Below, piece by piece: positions 57,294-60,120 of a stretch of DNA of 60,120 nucleotides (its first letter is position 1; every line of letters begins with the position of its first letter). The notes below the pieces were generated by a model. That model was given only the letters and a program-made list of their open reading frames with translations. It was not told the origin of the DNA and ran no database searches. This DNA comes from Synergistaceae bacterium (GTDB taxonomy: Bacteria; Synergistota; Synergistia; Synergistales; Synergistaceae): positions 1 to 60,120 of the forward strand of contig JAISZL010000015.1 in NCBI GenBank assembly GCA_031269245.1. Direction: 5' to 3'. A program made the translations under genes and the position numbers.

Positions 57294-60120
57294 CTATCTT
57301 CTTCTGCCCCGCGCGGCGGCAAGCGCCGCTATGCCCAGCGCGGCTAACGCCAGCGAGCCGGCGTCGCAGCCGCCGCCCGATGATGACAGCCCGGGCGTTT
57401 CTTCTTCCTCTTCTTCCTTCTTTTCCTCGTACTCGACGGAGACCTTCGTGCTCGCTACGGCCACGCCGGCGCCGCCCGCGCCAAGTGCCTGCTCGTGCGT
57501 GTCACTCGAGCCCTCCATCCAGAAGAGTAACTTATCTATCCTCGCGCTCTCATAGGCCTCCTCGTCCGCGCACGTCCCGGAGAAGAGGAGCATGTACGGC
57601 TCGTCGCCGGCCGTGAGGGCCTGCACCGTTGGGGTGGGGGTGGAGCCGGCCGTGAAGTCCTTTATGACCTTGTTACCCTGTACTATCGTGAAGGTTACGC
57701 TGCTCCGGTCGAAACCGGACACCTCGGCGGTGATGTTCTCTATGTCGCCTATCAACGCGGGGTCGATCGACATCGGCATCCAGAGAGTCACCTCCACGAC
57801 CCCGGACTTCCTGACGAATGCCTCCGCCTCCCAGTCCCCGGCGGCGACGCCCGAGTCCACGATGTCGCCAATGACCACGTTCTCCTCGATCCTCACGAAG
57901 ACCGTGTAGGACACGGTCGTTCCGTCCTCCGCTGTGACGGTGAAGACCCTGCTCCCGGTCTCGGTGAAGTCATACGCGCCACCGTCCGCCTCCGGCGAGA
58001 CGACGGCTTTCGGGCTCACCGGCGTTATCCAGATTGGCAGCGCCTCGAGCGCCGCGCTGTCCGTCTCCTCCGGGAGCAGGATGACGCCGTCGCCGTCGGC
58101 GGTGAACCTTTCCCCGCCGACCTCCGTCCATATCTCGTCAACGCCGGCGTCGGCGTCGAGCGCCGGCAGCACCGTCACCCTGGCGGAGAGCGACGGCGCG
58201 TAGCCGCCGAAGAGGCTGGCGGCCGGGTTCCCCGTGTTCCAGACGAGGAAGAGGACCTCCGTGTCGCCCAGCGCGACCGGGGAGAGCGACGCCCGGGACG
58301 AGCCGGGCACGGCGGCGAGCTCCGCGGACGAGCCGGACGCCGTCCACGAGCCGATTATGTTCCCTGCCGAGGAGGACTCCTCCGGGTAGACCTTCACCGT
58401 GAACTCGATCGGCCGCCCGCCCAGCCGCAGCTCGACGGCGTAGGACGGCGTCAGCATGGCCGCTGTCGGGGGGAGAGCGGCGGCGCTCGAGACGCTGGTT
58501 ACACCGGTCCCAACTGGCGCGGTGATGCTCGGGCTCAGCGCACTCAGCCCGGCGTTTGTCGTTTCGTCCGCTAGCCATTGGCAGTTGGTTATTTTGGCGG
58601 CGACGGTTGCCGCGTCACAAAAACCGGCAATCGCCCCGATATACTTGTTAGTCCCTGTGGGCGTTTTCACGCTGCCCAGCGAGACGCAGTTCTTCATCTC
58701 GTAGTTATCAAAGTTATTATTGCCGGGGAAATATGCGGCGATTCCTCCAATATACTCAGCTACTCCGCTGTTTCTTGTAGTAGAGATCTCGCCTTTGAAG
58801 ACGCAGTTTTTTATATCGGTCTTCCTACCAAGACCTACACTATACGGATATGAAACTATTCCACCGACATAGACAGCGCCCGTTGATGAATCACCCGCCG
58901 GGATAGTCAGGTCCGCGCTAACGTAGCAGTTTTCAATGTTTATCCTTTGAGAAGGGGACGCAACTATGCCACCCACAAGCACCATTAACCCGCTAAAGCT
59001 GGCCATGCCTTCCTCATCAAGGGTGAAGTCCGCGACACAACCCGTCGTCTCCAAGGGTATAGTATTGTCGCCCCCGGTACGAGTAGCGCCGAAGATTCCC
59101 CCTACGTAATTCCCGCTGAGCCGACCCTTGAACGAGCAGTCCCTAAGGATTGTTGAATGGGAGGATATCCCCGCTATTCCACCCACATAAGTACCGGCCC
59201 CTGCAACAACAGTAACAGCCTGCTTTCCGAGGAGAGATGCCTCCACCCGGCAGCCCTCGATTATCCCGGTCCGGGGGTTGGCGCCAGCGGCAGAATAATT
59301 ACTCCCAGCTATTCCCCCTATATACGGCTGGGGGTTATTATGGTACCCTTCCGCCCTCACGCTCCCCGTGAAAGAGCAGCCGCGTATGACCGCGCGTATG
59401 GTCCCCGGACCGGAACCTAAGACGCTACTCGCGCCAAGATTCTGGCCCACGATTCCGCCGAAATTCCTCTCATTAGGATGTAAGTTGCTGTAAGAAAAAG
59501 AAAAAAACCCCGTGACGGAGCAATTCTCTATGAGGCCTCTGTTATACGTCACGACGCCCCCGGCGACGTATAACATCTCACCCCCCATGTCTGCCGATAC
59601 GGAGCAGCCGGATATCGTTCCCTCGTTCTCGAACGCGACGCCGCCGACGGCGTAACGATAGTCACTGCCGTTGTTACTCGCCGATGAAAGCACGTCCGCG
59701 GACGTGAACCTGGGGGCCGTGACGTCCACCGCCAGGTTGCGGACCGTGCCCATATTGCCCACCCAGTAGAAGAGGCTGAGGGTGCCTCCCCTCCAGTTGG
59801 TGTTCTCCTCGCCCGAGTACGTCACCCTGTGGCCGCCGCCGTCAAATGTCCCCTGAAAATATTGGAAGGGGCCGCTACTAGTGAAGGGACCGGGCTCCCC
59901 GTACCTGCCTATGGGAATCCAGTCGCGGCTGATCCCGGCAAGGTCGAGGTCGCTTCGCAGCGTTATTGTCTTGCTAAAGAAGTTCATGGGTTCCGACTCG
60001 TCCGCGATGTAATCGCCTACGGCGTCGCTCATCAGTACCCAGAGGCCGAAGAGGCCGGCCTCGTCATCTATGTAAAACTCGTCGGCCTCCGGGTTCGCCG
60101 TGTACCACGACACGTCCGGC
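57294..60120 (-). CDS. Large GLUG-type surface protein with Synerg-CTERM anchor (5' end beyond window)
   Basis: At least 940 residues are encoded; the frame continues past the window edge, so the apparent GTG at 60113 need not be the start. The N-terminal visible part, VSWYTANPEADEFYIDDEAG, then ITLRSDLDLAGISRDWIPIG and FQGTFDGGGHRVTYSG, is typical of GLUG-type beta-helix adhesins. Repeats with INCSV/IxNCYVSADL and YVGGIA follow through residue 520. Then come beta-sandwich domains with VSPKAVVSPEADGG and FTVTAEDGTTVSYTVFVRIEE (a cadherin-like domain of bacterial surface proteins). A charged linker (EYEEKKEEEEEE) precedes SSGGGCDAGS, a hydrophobic helix and RGRRR, the Synerg-CTERM signal. It is probably a cell-surface adhesin. 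Confidence 0.88.
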   Translation of the reverse strand, partial: PDVSWYTANPEADEFYIDDEAGLFGLWVLMSDAVGDYIADESEPMNFFSKTITLRSDLDLAGISRDWIPIGRYGEPGPFTSSGPFQYFQGTFDGGGHRVTYSGEENTNWRGGTLSLFYWVGNMGTVRNLAVDVTAPRFTSADVLSSASNNGSDYRYAVGGVAFENEGTISGCSVSADMGGEMLYVAGGVVTYNRGLIENCSVTGFFSFSYSNLHPNERNFGGIVGQNLGASSVLGSGPGTIRAVIRGCSFTGSVRAEGYHNNPQPYIGGIAGSNYSAAGANPRTGIIEGCRVEASLLGKQAVTVVAGAGTYVGGIAGISSHSTILRDCSFKGRLSGNYVGGIFGATRTGGDNTIPLETTGCVADFTLDEEGMASFSGLMVLVGGIVASPSQRINIENCYVSADLTIPAGDSSTGAVYVGGIVSYPYSVGLGRKTDIKNCVFKGEISTTRNSGVAEYIGGIAAYFPGNNNFDNYEMKNCVSLGSVKTPTGTNKYIGAIAGFCDAATVAAKITNCQWLADETTNAGLSALSPSITAPVGTGVTSVSSAAALPPTAAMLTPSYAVELRLGGRPIEFTVKVYPEESSSAGNIIGSWTASGSSAELAAVPGSSRASLSPVALGDTEVLFLVWNTGNPAASLFGGYAPSLSARVTVLPALDADAGVDEIWTEVGGERFTADGDGVILLPEETDSAALEALPIWITPVSPKAVVSPEADGGAYDFTETGSRVFTVTAEDGTTVSYTVFVRIEENVVIGDIVDSGVAAGDWEAEAFVRKSGVVEVTLWMPMSIDPALIGDIENITAEVSGFDRSSVTFTIVQGNKVIKDFTAGSTPTPTVQALTAGDEPYMLLFSGTCADEEAYESARIDKLLFWMEGSSDTHEQALGAGGAGVAVASTKVSVEYEEKKEEEEEETPGLSSSGGGCDAGSLALAALGIAALAAARGRRR

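Overview
The window looks like a chromosomal segment of a GC-rich, strictly anaerobic, diderm fermenter of the phylum Synergistota (Synergistetes). The strongest marker is two secreted proteins (5850-6446 and 57294-60120) that end in a Gly-rich, single-Cys stretch, a hydrophobic helix and a basic tail, which is the Synerg-CTERM sorting signal. A candidate glutamic intramembrane protease for such signals lies at 12446-13030. An anaerobic lifestyle fits the [FeFe]-hydrogenase maturase HydG with its TM1266-type partner, and a phosphotransbutyrylase/butyrate-kinase-like pair. A type IV pilus secretin operon shows an outer membrane.

Layout: 1-5.4 kb holds a 5'-truncated Rpn-family nuclease tail, a minus-strand set of three prepilin-like proteins plus a secreted protein, and an EIIC-EAL fusion. 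5.8-14.2 kb holds a Synerg-CTERM protein, a PQ-loop-like protein, an ACT/UPF0210 pair, the hydrogenase maturation genes, an MBL-fold/DUF3006 pair, a Fur-family regulator, the CPBP protease and a secreted unknown. 14.2-19.4 kb holds the SRP RNA gene (minus strand), two tandem promoters and pilMNO-P-Q. 19.4-27.5 kb is a minus-strand series: response regulator, histidine kinase, surE, M50 protease, a CoaE-CutA fusion, a UvrD-type helicase and hpf. 27.7-40.4 kb carries metabolic, transport and signalling genes, including a 1071-residue hybrid kinase, glgB and a Ski2-like helicase. 40.4-46.6 kb holds a RelB/DinJ remnant, the divergent buk/ptb pair, plsC, and a Fur/Zur-type regulator upstream of a metal ABC transporter that lacks a binding-protein gene. 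46.7-55.2 kb is a branched-chain amino acid operon, ilvN-ilvC-leuA-leuC-leuD-leuB-ilvB, headed by a leader peptide and an attenuator. 55.2-57.2 kb is a zeta-toxin-like cluster with a probable frameshift, and the window ends inside a large GLUG-type surface protein.

Intergenic DNA is dotted with related repeats: a ~101-bp family bounded by ATGCCAATT/AATTGGCAT, shorter copies sharing its core, a GC-rich double-hairpin repeat in three copies, and a 92-bp inverted repeat between the kinase and response regulator genes.

The most noteworthy items are the ilv-leu attenuator, the butyrate-kinase homologue with altered ATP-site motifs and no normal start codon, the CoaE-CutA and EIIC-EAL fusions, the zeta-like toxin with a changed P-loop, and the Synerg-CTERM substrates with their candidate protease. 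All assignments come from reading the sequence; no database search was run.
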